From assembly GCA_900546455.1 (NCBI GenBank), contig URCS01000011.1, positions 1 to 43,337 of the forward strand: DNA of 43,337 nt. The letters run 5' to 3'. Source of the DNA: an uncultured Collinsella sp. GTDB taxonomy: Bacteria > Actinomycetota > Coriobacteriia > Coriobacteriales > Coriobacteriaceae. Shown one piece after another: positions 22,649-30,986 of this stretch; position 1 is the first letter of the stretch, and each line of letters opens with the position of its first letter. The position numbers were made by a program, and so were the translations under genes. Below the pieces are notes generated by a model. That model had not been told where the DNA came from and made no database searches. It saw only the letters and a program-made list of their open reading frames with translations.

Positions 22649-23761
22649 CTACAGATACGCGCCTAGGTTGATGGCCGTGGCGTCGGTCTGGCTGCTTGCC
22701 TGGGTGCTGGCGCGTTCCAGCAGGAACGGCCGTACGAGTTCTTGGCGGTTGATATCCTCGGCGGCGGTGACTGCGGTGACGGTGCGCGCGGCAGAGCCGA
22801 TGTGGACGTGCTTGGTCTTCGCCGGGGCCTTGTTCTCGATTTGCTCCATCAGCAGTTGGACACCCTTGCGGCCAATCTCGTAGCCCGGGGGCGCTACCGT
22901 AGTGAGCGGGACCGATCCGCTCCAAGCGAGCGGGTTGCCGTCGCATCCGGCCACGCGTACTTGCCCGGGGACAGAGATGCCCTTGTCGACCAGTGCCGAA
23001 ACGACGCCCGAGGCCAACACATCGGTCAGGCCGACGACAAAATCGGGACGTTCGTCCGCGGGGCGCTCGGCGATTTGGGCACCGATGCCGTAGCCGTCGG
23101 CAGCGGTATTCCATTCGCCGGCGTCGATGACTTCGATCTTGATATCGGGGTGCAGGGCGAGCGCCTTATGAATGCCAAGGACGCGCAGGGTGAGTTGCAT
23201 AAATGCTGCTCGGCCGACGACGACAATATGGTGTGCGCCGCGGGCGATGGCGAGCTCGGCGATGATGCGACCCTGGGCCTCGTTGTCGGCCGCTACGTAG
23301 TAGCCGGGCTCGGAGCAATGGATGTCCAGATGGACGATCGGCACGGGCATCTTGGTCATGGCGGGGTGCCAGTCGGGGGATGCCATGGGCTGAACCATGA
23401 CGCCGGACATTTGCGTGCCCATAAAGTAGCGCAGGTAATGGTCCTCGAGAATATCGTCGTTATCGGCGTTGGCGATGAGCAAGTCGTAGCCGTGCTTGCG
23501 GGCCTCGTTGTGGGCGCCGCTGGCGATTTGGAGCGAAAAGCCGTGATCGAGACGGGGGAGCACCAGGCCAAAGGACTTGGTGGCGCCGCCCGCGAGCTGA
23601 CGAGCGCTTTGGTTGGGCAGGTAGCCAAGGCGACTGATGGTCTCGTTGATGAGCTTGAGGGTCTCGGGGCGCAGCTTTTCGGGGTGGTTGAGCGCGTTGG
23701 AAACCGTGCCCAGCGAAACTCCGGCCTCGCGCGCGACGTCGCTGATTTTTACCTTTGCCAT
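22649..23761 (-). CDS. LacI-family transcriptional regulator
   Basis: This 370-residue DNA-binding repressor or activator responds to a sugar-type ligand. The N-terminal HTH is 'KVKISDVAREAGVSLGTVSNALNHPEKLRPETLKLINETISRLGYLPN' (about residues 2-50), with the hinge 'SARQLAGGATKSFGLVLP'. The periplasmic-binding-protein fold follows, with a type-1 core through 'VRVAGCDGNPLAWSGSVPLTTVAPPGYEIGRKGVQLL'. The start at 23761 has AAAGGGG; the longer frame to 23884 runs through repeat copy 3 and is rejected. No sugar operon is adjacent: its divergent neighbour is glmS, 313 bp away. Regulation of glmS or of a distant operon is equally possible. The C-terminal ~40 residues beyond the fold are low complexity. 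Confidence 0.92.
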   Translation of the reverse strand: MAKVKISDVAREAGVSLGTVSNALNHPEKLRPETLKLINETISRLGYLPNQSARQLAGGATKSFGLVLPRLDHGFSLQIASGAHNEARKHGYDLLIANADNDDILEDHYLRYFMGTQMSGVMVQPMASPDWHPAMTKMPVPIVHLDIHCSEPGYYVAADNEAQGRIIAELAIARGAHHIVVVGRAAFMQLTLRVLGIHKALALHPDIKIEVIDAGEWNTAADGYGIGAQIAERPADERPDFVVGLTDVLASGVVSALVDKGISVPGQVRVAGCDGNPLAWSGSVPLTTVAPPGYEIGRKGVQLLMEQIENKAPAKTKHVHIGSAARTVTAVTAAEDINRQELVRPFLLERASTQASSQTDATAINLGAYL

Positions 23762-23811
23762 AGCGGCCCCTTTGATGCGTTTCAAGTACAAGCCAGATTG
23801 TAGCATCCCAA

Positions 23812-23863
23812 ACCAACCAAAAAGGGATAGGTTTATTTTGGCAGGTTTTATCTGGGGAAACGC
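23812..23863 (-). repeat. 52-bp repeat family 1, copy 3 (inverted)
   Basis: This is the reverse complement of copies 1 and 2, with 49/52 matches to copy 2. It lies just upstream of the LacI-type gene. Confidence 0.92.
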
Positions 23864-23876
23864 TGTTGCCAACGCG

Positions 23877-23914
23877 ACCACCACGAGGGGGGACAGGCGC
23901 CTTTGTGGTGGTTT
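23877..23914 (-). repeat. CCACAAAGG hairpin repeat, glmS upstream copy
   Basis: ACCACCAC (23877-23884) and GTGGTGGT (23905-23912) frame GGGGGGACAGGCGCC. Read on the minus strand it matches the copy after glmS (25996) over about 25 bases with about 3 differences. The rest of the 313-bp gap before glmS holds a TACAAT (23995-24000) that may be its -10 box. Confidence 0.8.
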
Positions 23915-24074
23915 GGACCGGCTGGACGTGTGTGCATCGGGTGGTATCTAAGTTGAGGTACCACTTCTGGTATATCAGCTTGCGTTTGCGTGAGTACAAT
24001 ACTCGAACGTTATACGTCTCAGCGCCCCCTGTGCGTGGACGTCTTGCAGTCACGCGAACGAAGGGATTTATCCT

Positions 24075-25922
24075 ATGTGCGGAATCGTCGGCTACACCGG
24101 CTCTGATATTGCAAAGAACATCCTGATCACGGGCCTCAAGCGCATGGAGTATCGCGGCTATGACTCCTCGGGCGTCGCGCTCGAGGTGGGCGAGGGCGCC
24201 GCGGCGCACCTCGACGTCATCCGCCGCGTGGGCAAGGTCGCGGGCCTGGAGAGCGAGCTTTCCAACATCGACAGCGACGCTACCTGCGGTATCGGCCATA
24301 CCCGTTGGGCCACCCACGGCAAGCCCTCCGTCGTTAACGCTCACCCCCACACCAGCTGCGACGGTCGTATCGCCATCGTCCACAACGGCATCATCGAGAA
24401 CTTCGCCGAGCTGCGCGAAGAGCTGGAGGGCCGCGGCCATCACTTTAAGAGCGAGACCGATACCGAGGTCTTCGCGCATCTGATCGAAGAGGCTTATGCC
24501 GAGGCGCACGACCTGATGGCCTCCGTGCGCGAGGCGTGCACCCACGTGGTCGGTGCCTATGGTCTGGCCGCCGTGTGCGCTGACGAGCCCGGCGTGATCG
24601 CCGTGGCCCGCAAGGATTCCCCGATCGTAGTCGGCGTGGGCGAAACCGGCTCCTATGTTGCTTCCGATGTCATCGCGCTCATCGACGCCACCCGCGATGT
24701 CGTGGTGCTCGAGGACGGTCAGTTTGCTAAGCTCACGCCCGCAGGCGTCGAGTACACCGACGAGGCCGGCAACGTTATCGAGCCCAAGGTCACCCACATC
24801 GACTGGGACCTGGACATGGCAGAAAAGGGCGGTTATCCCGACTTTATGCTCAAGGAGATTCACGAGCAGCCGCGCGTCGTGCGCGACACGCTGGTTGGTC
24901 GCATGACGCCGGCCGGCGAGCTCGATATCGACGAGCTGGGCCTTTCGCTCGAGGAACTCAACGACATCGACCGCGTCTACGTGATCGCTTGCGGCACCAG
25001 CTATCACGCTGGCCTCATCGCAAAGAACCTTATTGAGGGCTGGGCTCGCATTCCCACCGAGGTCGAGGCTGCCAGCGAGTTCCGCTATCGCAACCCCATC
25101 ATCACGCCGACGACGCTCGTCGTTGCCGTGTCCCAGTCGGGCGAGACGGCCGATACCCTCGCCGCCATTCGCGATGCGCGCATCAAGGGCGCCAAGGTCT
25201 TTGGCATCACCAACGTGGTGGGCAGCCCCGTGGCGCGCGAGAGCGACGGCGTCATCTATACCAAGGCCAACAAGGAGATCGCGGTCGCCTCGACCAAGAG
25301 CTTCATCGGCCAGGTTGTGAGCCTCACGCTGCTGGCTCTGCTGCTGGCGCAGGTCAAGTACCGTCTGACCACCAAGCAAGCGCGCATGATGTTCCGCGAG
25401 CTTTCCGATACGGCCGAGCAGATCCAGTGGATTTTGGACACGCAGACCGAGGCCGTGCACGAGGCCGCCCTGCTATGCAAGGACGCGCAGTCGGCGCTGT
25501 TCGTGGGACGCGGTATGGGCGCTGCCATCTCCTACGAGGGCGCACTCAAGCTCAAGGAGGTCAGCTACCTGCACGCCGAGGCGTATGCTGCCGGCGAGAT
25601 GAAGCATGGCCCCATCGCGCTGATCGATCCGGGCTTCCCCGTCATCGCCGTGGCCACCAAGAGCGCCACCTACGACAAGACCGTGTCGAACCTTATGGAG
25701 TGCAAGGCGCGCGGTGCCAAGGTCATCGTCGTTGCCACAGAGGGCGACGAGGAGATCAACAAGATTGCCGACTGCATCATTCGCGTGCCGGCCGTCCGCG
25801 ACGTGTTCAGTCCCATCACCGCGAGCGTCCCGCTGCAGCTGCTCGCCCGCGAGGTTGCCATTCTGCGAGGTTGCGACGTCGATCAGCCCCGTAACCTGGC
25901 GAAAAGCGTTACTGTCGAATAA
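24075..25922 (+). CDS. glmS: Glutamine--fructose-6-phosphate aminotransferase
   Basis: GlmS makes glucosamine-6-phosphate from fructose-6-phosphate and glutamine, the first step to UDP-GlcNAc for peptidoglycan. The 615-residue protein is full length. The glutaminase domain starts with the N-terminal nucleophile Cys2 (MCGIVGYTG), with 'RRVGKVAGLESEL', 'GIGHTRWATHGKPSVVNAHP' and 'HNGIIENF'. Two SIS domains follow ('VIACGTSYHAGLIAKNLIEGWARI', 'SQSGETADTLAAI', 'VGRGMGAAISYEGALKLKEVSYLHAEAYAAGEMKHG'), and the end DVDQPRNLAKSVTVE carries the catalytic Lys. The start at 24075 has GAAGGG ahead. I see no glmS ribozyme in the leader. The gene is flanked by inverted copies of the same hairpin repeat. 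Confidence 0.97.
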   Translation: MCGIVGYTGSDIAKNILITGLKRMEYRGYDSSGVALEVGEGAAAHLDVIRRVGKVAGLESELSNIDSDATCGIGHTRWATHGKPSVVNAHPHTSCDGRIAIVHNGIIENFAELREELEGRGHHFKSETDTEVFAHLIEEAYAEAHDLMASVREACTHVVGAYGLAAVCADEPGVIAVARKDSPIVVGVGETGSYVASDVIALIDATRDVVVLEDGQFAKLTPAGVEYTDEAGNVIEPKVTHIDWDLDMAEKGGYPDFMLKEIHEQPRVVRDTLVGRMTPAGELDIDELGLSLEELNDIDRVYVIACGTSYHAGLIAKNLIEGWARIPTEVEAASEFRYRNPIITPTTLVVAVSQSGETADTLAAIRDARIKGAKVFGITNVVGSPVARESDGVIYTKANKEIAVASTKSFIGQVVSLTLLALLLAQVKYRLTTKQARMMFRELSDTAEQIQWILDTQTEAVHEAALLCKDAQSALFVGRGMGAAISYEGALKLKEVSYLHAEAYAAGEMKHGPIALIDPGFPVIAVATKSATYDKTVSNLMECKARGAKVIVVATEGDEEINKIADCIIRVPAVRDVFSPITASVPLQLLAREVAILRGCDVDQPRNLAKSVTVE

Positions 25923-25946
25923 TCGAGTTCCGTCATCCTTACGATT

Positions 25947-25987
25947 AAGGCCCGACTCCGCGTCATCAGACGGAGCCGGGCCTTTTT
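25947..25987 (+). terminator. Terminator of glmS
   Basis: AAGGCCCG-ACTCCG pairs with CGGAG-CCGGGCCTT and is followed by TTTTT. Confidence 0.88.
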
Positions 25988-25995
25988 GTGTGGAG

Positions 25996-26034
25996 AAACC
26001 ACTACAAAGGTGCCTGTTCCCTTTGTGGTGGTTT
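25996..26034 (+). repeat. CCACAAAGG hairpin repeat, glmS downstream copy
   Basis: AAACCACTACAAAGG (25996-26010) pairs with CCTTTGTGGTGGTTT (26020-26034; one G-U) around TGCCTGTTC. It is followed by TGGCAGGT, as in family 1, and lies just past the 3' end of the GntR gene. Confidence 0.88.
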
Positions 26035-26041
26035 TGGCAGG

Positions 26042-26743
26042 TTAGCGGAGCTTGCTGGTCTCGAAGTACTTGGGATATTGGTCCAGGACCTCGGTCTGGT
26101 TGCGGAACATCATATGCAGGTGCTTGCTGACCAAAAAGCTCGCCTCGATGGGGTCGCGGCCGGCGATGGCGCGGCGGATTTGCTTGTGCTCGTTAACAAT
26201 CTCCTGATTGTCGAGCGTCTGCGTGGCGGCGCGCAGCCAGCGGAAGCGCTCCAGGTCGGCATTGGTCTCTTCGAGCCACGACCACACGGTGCTGCGGCAC
26301 GCGATGCTAAAGATCATGCGGTGCATGAGGTTGTCGCTTAAAAAGAAGCCGATGCGATCCTCCTCGGCCATGGTCTTTTCCTGCAGCGCGATGGCTCGGT
26401 CGAGCTGCTCGATGCCTGCCGAGGTGGCACGGGCGCAGCACTCCACAATCACCTGCTTTTCCAGATGCTCGCGAATGTAGCAGGCGCTCTCGGCAAGAGT
26501 GAGGTTGATGGGCGAGACATAGGTGCCGCTTTGGGGCACGGTGCGCACCAGGCCCTCTTGCGCCAGACGCACCAGCGCCTCGCGCACAGGGGTGCGCCCC
26601 ATATCCAGGTCGTCGCAAAGCTGCTTGACGCCCAGCTTTTCGCCCGGCTTGTAGTCCAGGTAGACGATTTTGCGTCGAATGGTGTGGTAGGACTGGTCCT
26701 GTAGGCTCGTTTCCTGCTCGCCGACGTGCATCGATTCTTCCAT
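26042..26743 (-). CDS. GntR-family regulator with FCD domain
   Basis: This 233-residue DNA-binding regulator is of the FadR subfamily. The winged HTH (about 15-75) shows 'TIRRKIVYLDYKPGEKLGVKQLCDDLDMGRTPVREALVRLAQEGLVRTVPQSGTYVS', a textbook GntR sequence. The all-helical FCD ligand-binding domain follows (about 95-225), with 'SDNLMHRMIFSI' and the later 'EHKQIRRAI', which include metal-binding Asp and His positions. Ligands of FCD regulators are usually organic acids. The start at 26743 has GAGG 5 bases ahead. It is divergent from the YeiH-type exporter gene with a 193-bp gap, so it probably controls that gene as well as itself. The gap holds CCGCG/CGCGG dyads but no certain operator. Confidence 0.92.
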   Translation of the reverse strand: MEESMHVGEQETSLQDQSYHTIRRKIVYLDYKPGEKLGVKQLCDDLDMGRTPVREALVRLAQEGLVRTVPQSGTYVSPINLTLAESACYIREHLEKQVIVECCARATSAGIEQLDRAIALQEKTMAEEDRIGFFLSDNLMHRMIFSIACRSTVWSWLEETNADLERFRWLRAATQTLDNQEIVNEHKQIRRAIAGRDPIEASFLVSKHLHMMFRNQTEVLDQYPKYFETSKLR

Positions 26744-26936
26744 AGTGCCTCACAACCGTTCTATCACACTCATATATCAGCTGTTAATTATGCCGCGAAT
26801 CAGCTTTCCGCGGTGGGTAATTCGGCTGTCGCCCGAGAACTATTGCGGCATCTTAGTCTGTATTTGCGCAGGGCTGTGCTCAATGTTGCCGTATCATAAG
26901 CCGTCGCAAACGTGAAATAGAAAGAAGGAATCCCAT

Positions 26937-27971
26937 ATGCAACTGGCCAATATCGTACGCGAGCGCTGGAAGGGTGTCTTGTTCTGCCTGATCATCGCTA
27001 TCCCCGCGACGTTACTCGGCAAACAGGTTGAGGTGGTCGGCGGGCCGGTGTTTGCCATCCTCTTTGGCATGGTCCTCGCGCTCGTCTTTCCCAAGAATCG
27101 TCGCGAACAGCTCGCCGCCGGTGTCACCTATACGTCTAAAAAAGTCTTGCAGTACGCGGTTATCCTGCTTGGCTTTGGCATGAACCTCTCGCAGATTCTG
27201 TCCAAAGGCGCTCAGTCGCTACCGATTATCGTGGCGACGATCTCGACCTCGCTTGTCATTGCCTTCGTGCTCTGCCGCGTTATGAATGTGCCGGGCAAGA
27301 TCGCGACGCTTGTGGGTGTGGGTTCGTCGATTTGCGGCGGTTCTGCCATTGCCGCGACCGCGCCCGTCATCGACGCCGACGATCGTGAGATTGCCCAGGC
27401 TATTTCGGTCATCTTCCTGTTTAACGTTATCGCGGCGCTCGTGTTTCCGACGCTCGGCGGCATGCTCGGGCTGACCAACGAGGGCTTTGGCCTGTTTGCC
27501 GGCACCGCCATCAACGATACCTCGTCCGTAACGGCTGCGGCGAGCGCCTGGGACAGCATGCATCCCGGCGCCAATGTGCTCGAGAGCGCCACGGTGGTCA
27601 AGCTCACCAGGACGCTGGCCATCATTCCCATCACGCTGGCGCTTGCTTGCTGGCAGATGCATCTGGCGCGCAAGGCCGGCGGCGACGCTAGGAGCACGTT
27701 CTCGCTTAAACGCGCGTTTCCCGTGTTTGTGCTGTTCTTTGTGCTGGCGAGTGTGATCACCACGGTGCCTCAGCTTCCCGCGTCCTTTACGGCGCCCATC
27801 AAGGAGCTGTCGAAGTTCTTCATCGTGATGGCCATGGCGGCAATTGGCTTTAATACCGATATCGTCGAGCTGGTCAAAAAGGGCGGCAAGCCCATCGCGC
27901 TGGGCTTTTGCTGCTGGATTGGCATTGCGTGCATGAGTTTGGGAATGCAACACGTGCTGGGAATCTGGTAG
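26937..27971 (+). CDS. YeiH/UPF0324 family putative exporter
   Basis: This 344-residue integral membrane protein has about 10 hydrophobic segments and belongs to the UPF0324/YeiH family (often called putative sulfate exporter; the substrate is unproven). Characteristic stretches are 'GMVLALVFPKNRREQLAAGVTYTSKKVLQYAVILLGFGMNLSQIL', 'GVGSSICGGSAIAATAPVIDADDREIAQAISVIFLFNVIAALVFP' and 'FAGTAINDTSSVTAAASAWD', then the C-terminal 'FIVMAMAAIGFNTDIVELVKKGGKPIALGFCCW'. The start at 26937 has AAGAAGGAA. The divergent GntR/FCD gene is the probable regulator. In other bacteria members are linked to taurine or sulfite metabolism, but no such genes are present here. Confidence 0.88.
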   Translation: MQLANIVRERWKGVLFCLIIAIPATLLGKQVEVVGGPVFAILFGMVLALVFPKNRREQLAAGVTYTSKKVLQYAVILLGFGMNLSQILSKGAQSLPIIVATISTSLVIAFVLCRVMNVPGKIATLVGVGSSICGGSAIAATAPVIDADDREIAQAISVIFLFNVIAALVFPTLGGMLGLTNEGFGLFAGTAINDTSSVTAAASAWDSMHPGANVLESATVVKLTRTLAIIPITLALACWQMHLARKAGGDARSTFSLKRAFPVFVLFFVLASVITTVPQLPASFTAPIKELSKFFIVMAMAAIGFNTDIVELVKKGGKPIALGFCCWIGIACMSLGMQHVLGIW

Positions 27972-28023
27972 AGAAGTAGCTTGTTTGCGTGCTGCGTGCT
28001 GGCGAGCGCATTCTCACGGTGGA

Positions 28024-28088
28024 GCGATAGGAGCTCTTGCGGGTATGGCTTGTCCGCAGGTTTATAAGTCCCGAAGAGCTCTTATCGC
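28024..28088 (+). repeat. Inverted repeat after the YeiH-type gene
   Basis: GCGATAGGAGCTCTTGCGGG (28024-28043) pairs with 28070-28088 (one wobble, one bulge), a ~19-bp stem containing GAGCTCTT/AAGAGCTC, around a 26-nt loop. There is no T run, so it is a weak terminator or a structured 5' leader for the next gene. Confidence 0.7.
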
Positions 28089-28237
28089 CCCGCCAGGATG
28101 GCGATGCGGGGCAACACCTATACTCGCAGGACGGCGCTTTCTGCCCTATAGTGTTTGGTGAGCAATATCGTTCAATTTTGAAACACTCGGTCGTGCGACC
28201 GTCGGCGGTTGCACGTCGCTGCGGACAGGGGCAAATA

Positions 28238-29455
28238 ATGGATAGCGATGCCAAGCTGAACATCTTGACCGAGGCCCTGGCTGCTGCCGGGGCCTCGGCA
28301 TTGGCAATCGATGCGCGTGGGGACGTCGCGATCTCGACCATGAATGACGCGGCGCTCGAGCGGGATGTGGCGGCTTTTGTCGCTGAGCGCCTCGACCGTA
28401 TAGGAGACGGCGCGCGTCTGGTTATGGGACGTGCGGGTGCGCGCCTGAACCTGACCGTTCGCCCCACCGACAAAGAGGGCGGGGGCCTTTGGGTCGTCGT
28501 GGTCCGCGAGGTGCGCGGCGCCGCGGCGCACGCGGGCATCGAGTGGCTCAACGCCGACGAGGTTGAGGCCCGCTACGAATCGAGCGCGTACGGCATCGTT
28601 GAGGGGGCGGCCTCGGTGGCTGCGCCGGTTGCAGAGAGTTACGCGCGCGGTGTGCCCCTTATGCTCGAGGGCGAGCTGGGAGCGGGTCAGGTCGAGATCG
28701 CCAAGCGCCTCTATCTGGACGGTCCTTTTGCCGGTCAGCCCTTTGTTTCCGTTGCGCTCGATGAGCTCACCGAGCGCGGTTGGCGCTATGTGCTCAAAAG
28801 CGCCGAATCGCCGTTGTTCCAAACGGGGCTGACCCTTTGCATTGAGGGCTGGAACGCGGTTGGCCCCCAGCGCCTCCGCGAGCTGGTCTCCACGATGACC
28901 GACACCGCGTTGGCGACGCGCTGCCATGTGGTGCTGACAGCGAATGACATGCCGGGCGGCGGCGAAAGTGATCAAGCCGCGTTTGTGACCGAGCGCTTCG
29001 CCTGCGCGGTGAGCGTGGCGCCGGCAATCGCCGAGCAGGGAGCCGCGTCGACGAAGGTTGCGCGCTATTTGGAATATCTCGCTGATGCATTTGAGACAGC
29101 AGCACCCACGCTGTCTGCCGCGGCGACGAAGACGCTCGATGCTTACCGCTGGCCGCGCAATTATCTGCAGCTTCGCGAGGTCTCGGAACGACTGTATATA
29201 TTGGTGGGGGCGGGCACGGTGTACAGCGCTATAGCGGAGGAAGTGCTCGCCCAAGAGGACGTGATTAAGACCGCAACCTTTGGCGCCCCGACACTCGAAA
29301 GTGACCTGTATATCCTACGACCGCTGGCCGATACCGAGCGAGATATCGCGCGTCTGGTTGTAGACCATCTCCACGGCAACCGAACCCGTGCGGCGGAGGT
29401 GCTGGGCATAAGCCGTACAACGCTGTGGCGCTTGCTGAAGGACGATGACCGTTGA
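28238..29455 (+). CDS. Degenerate enhancer-binding-protein-like regulator with Fis-type HTH
   Basis: This 405-residue protein ends in a Fis-type HTH ('IARLVVDHLHGNRTRAAEVLGISRTTLWRLLK', about 368-402) like that of sigma-54 activators. The centre resembles their AAA+ domain: 'VPLMLEGELGAGQVEIAKRLYLDGPFAGQPFVSV' aligns with the Walker A region, but the Lys is Gln151 (GELGAGQV). I cannot see a GAFTGA loop or a proper Walker B; 'LTLCIEGWNAVGP' stands at that site. An N-terminal ~100-residue sensory-like domain precedes it. It is therefore likely a DNA-binding regulator that no longer uses ATP or sigma-54. The start at 28238 has ACAGGGG; the longer frame (28037) crosses a hairpin. The target is unknown. 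Confidence 0.72.
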   Translation: MDSDAKLNILTEALAAAGASALAIDARGDVAISTMNDAALERDVAAFVAERLDRIGDGARLVMGRAGARLNLTVRPTDKEGGGLWVVVVREVRGAAAHAGIEWLNADEVEARYESSAYGIVEGAASVAAPVAESYARGVPLMLEGELGAGQVEIAKRLYLDGPFAGQPFVSVALDELTERGWRYVLKSAESPLFQTGLTLCIEGWNAVGPQRLRELVSTMTDTALATRCHVVLTANDMPGGGESDQAAFVTERFACAVSVAPAIAEQGAASTKVARYLEYLADAFETAAPTLSAAATKTLDAYRWPRNYLQLREVSERLYILVGAGTVYSAIAEEVLAQEDVIKTATFGAPTLESDLYILRPLADTERDIARLVVDHLHGNRTRAAEVLGISRTTLWRLLKDDDR

Positions 29456-29539
29456 GCGAGGCGCCCGTGACCGCGCGCGACGCGTGTGCTACAGTCCAAA
29501 GCGTTATTGTTTCGATTTGGTTACGGCGTGCGAGGGCAT

Positions 29540-30115
29540 ATGGCTGAGACTTCAAAACCGAGCCGCAGAAGGCGGAGCGCCGCGCCGGTTAACCGACGCA
29601 CGACATCGGTGACGTGGGGCAAACACGCCTCGGGGTTTGATGGCTCGTTCAAGCGCACTAAATACGGCTATCCTTCGGCAAGCGCCCGCTTGGCAATGCA
29701 GGCAGAGTCCTCGCTGTGGGGCCGCAAACGCGTGGTGGGCTCAAAGCTCAAGCACGACGGAACGCTCGGCTACATCAGCCGCGGGGCGGCTCGCCGCAGC
29801 GGGCTCAATCCCGCCGGCTGGCATCGCTACGTGCCGATCGTGGCCGCCGTTGCAGTGATCGTCATCGCACTCGCTGCGCTTGGCTACGCCGGCGGTGGCG
29901 CCAACTTGGACGCAATGTTTAAATCGCCCGAGCTCGCGCATGTAGGTACAGAAGTTGTCGAGGGCGCTCAGGCCCAGACGGGCGTCGCGCCCCAGCGCGG
30001 CATCGTCGCGGCGGCCTCCACCATCGCCGATGCGCAAAAGGACGAAGACAAGCAAGGCGACGACGCCGAAACGACCCAGACAAGCGAAGCGACGACAACT
30101 CAAATATCAACATAG
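29540..30115 (+). CDS. Single-pass hypothetical membrane protein
   Basis: This 191-residue protein is not a family I can name. Residues 1-~90 are basic and Ser-rich (KPSRRRRSAAPVNRRTTS, WGKHASGF). A single hydrophobic helix lies at about 96-118 (YVPIVAAVAVIVIALAALGYAGG). The remaining ~70 residues are Gln/Thr/Glu/Ala-rich and low complexity. The positive-inside rule puts the N-terminus in the cytoplasm and the tail outside. ATG 29540 has GAGGG 4 bases ahead; an earlier in-frame start (29486) lies in the leader. It follows the HTH regulator by 84 bp in the same direction and may be cotranscribed with it. A palindromic repeat begins three bases after the stop. Confidence 0.65.
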   Translation: MAETSKPSRRRRSAAPVNRRTTSVTWGKHASGFDGSFKRTKYGYPSASARLAMQAESSLWGRKRVVGSKLKHDGTLGYISRGAARRSGLNPAGWHRYVPIVAAVAVIVIALAALGYAGGGANLDAMFKSPELAHVGTEVVEGAQAQTGVAPQRGIVAAASTIADAQKDEDKQGDDAETTQTSEATTTQIST

Positions 30116-30117
30116 CT

Positions 30118-30152
30118 TGCCGGCAGAAGGGGACGTTCCTTTTCTGCCGGCA
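30118..30152. repeat. TGCCGGCAGAA hairpin with GGGGACG core
   Basis: TGCCGGCAGAA (30118-30128) and TTCTGCCGGCA (30142-30152) pair perfectly, with GG and CC extending the stem, around GGGACGTTCC. It starts right after the upstream stop codon and may also end transcription of both convergent genes. Its core resembles the other GGGACAG palindromes here. Confidence 0.8.
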
Positions 30153-30170
30153 GTTTGGGACACTCCTGCG

Positions 30171-30692
30171 CTACTTGACGTACACCACGTTGTCGCGGCG
30201 GGGTTTGGGCTCGGGTAGCGTGTCCTCGGCGTAGCCAAGAATGCAGTTACCGACACCGCGCAGGTTGCCGTCGGCGGGCAGGCCCCAGCTGGCCAGCAGC
30301 TCCAGGCCCTCGGGCGAGTCAAAGACCTCATGCGCGCGGTGAATCCAGCACGAATCGACACCCAGTGCATAGGCGGCGTTGAGCAAGTTGCCCATGGCGA
30401 GCGAGCCGTCTTCCAGATGTGTGGGCACGCTGCGGTCAACCAGCACCACCACAACGGTCTTGGCGCCATAGAAGGGGTCGCTGTTGCTGTCCATGACCTG
30501 GGCGTTGAGCTGTGAGAGACGCTCGACGGTCGCGGGGTCGGTGACGGCGACAAACGTCACCGGCTGGCGGCCCATGCCGCTCGGTGCATATTGGCCGGCT
30601 TCGATAATCCGTGCAAGCTTTTCGGCCTCGACGGGACGATTGCTGTATTTGCGGCAGCTGCGGCGGTGAATGAGTGCTTCGATAGTCTCCAT
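30171..30692 (-). CDS. Nitroreductase-family flavoprotein
   Basis: This 173-residue FMN-dependent oxidoreductase of the nitroreductase superfamily is usually a dimer. Recognisable parts are the FMN-phosphate site 'IHRRSCRKYSNRPVEAEKLARIIEAGQYAPSGMGRQPVTFVAV', the middle 'LEDGSLAMGNLLNAAYALGVDSCWI' helix, and the late 'LGYAEDTLPEPKPRRDNVVYV' tail, which contributes to the flavin site. The physiological substrate cannot be told; members reduce quinones, nitro groups, or dehalogenate. The start at 30692 has AAGGAG 5 bases ahead, better than an ATG at 30788. It is a stand-alone gene. Confidence 0.9.
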   Translation of the reverse strand: METIEALIHRRSCRKYSNRPVEAEKLARIIEAGQYAPSGMGRQPVTFVAVTDPATVERLSQLNAQVMDSNSDPFYGAKTVVVVLVDRSVPTHLEDGSLAMGNLLNAAYALGVDSCWIHRAHEVFDSPEGLELLASWGLPADGNLRGVGNCILGYAEDTLPEPKPRRDNVVYVK

Positions 30693-30906
30693 GGTGTCTC
30701 CTTGCGGTGGCGTTGCAGATGCCCCGTTCATACCCGTCGGGCTTAAACGATAGACGGTCAATTGCCCGGCCAAAAGGATAGATTCCAATTGGGAAAGTAG
30801 GCTTGCATAAAAGTACCTTCAGAATGTGACAAACAAATGGGATGGTTAAACGTTTTATCCCGTCTACCCTGCGCTTTTTTACCACTTGCCTAAATGACGA
30901 ACGCAT

Positions 30907-30923
30907 AACCTTTGATAAAGGTT
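30907..30923. promoter_or_regulatory. AACCTTT-GAT-AAAGGTT palindrome
   Basis: A perfect 17-bp dyad lies 64 bp before the small protein gene at 30987, close to an A+T-rich TTTTACTAAAGG stretch. It is a good operator candidate in the gap 30693-30986, where I see nothing else. Confidence 0.45.
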
Positions 30924-30986
30924 TTACTAAAGGAGTACCAACGTTTATCAATGCGCCGTGGTGGCGCCGGGCCAGGAGGTAACATC

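Noticed and set aside
23915..24074. Possible glmS ribozyme before glmS
   Set aside because: AGCGCC and GGACG fragments are present, but I could not build the conserved core or pseudoknots, and the class is typical of Firmicutes.
23460..25460. 666-residue minus frame over glmS and the LacI gene
   Set aside because: It crosses two real genes and repeat units, and its composition is that of an antisense shadow.
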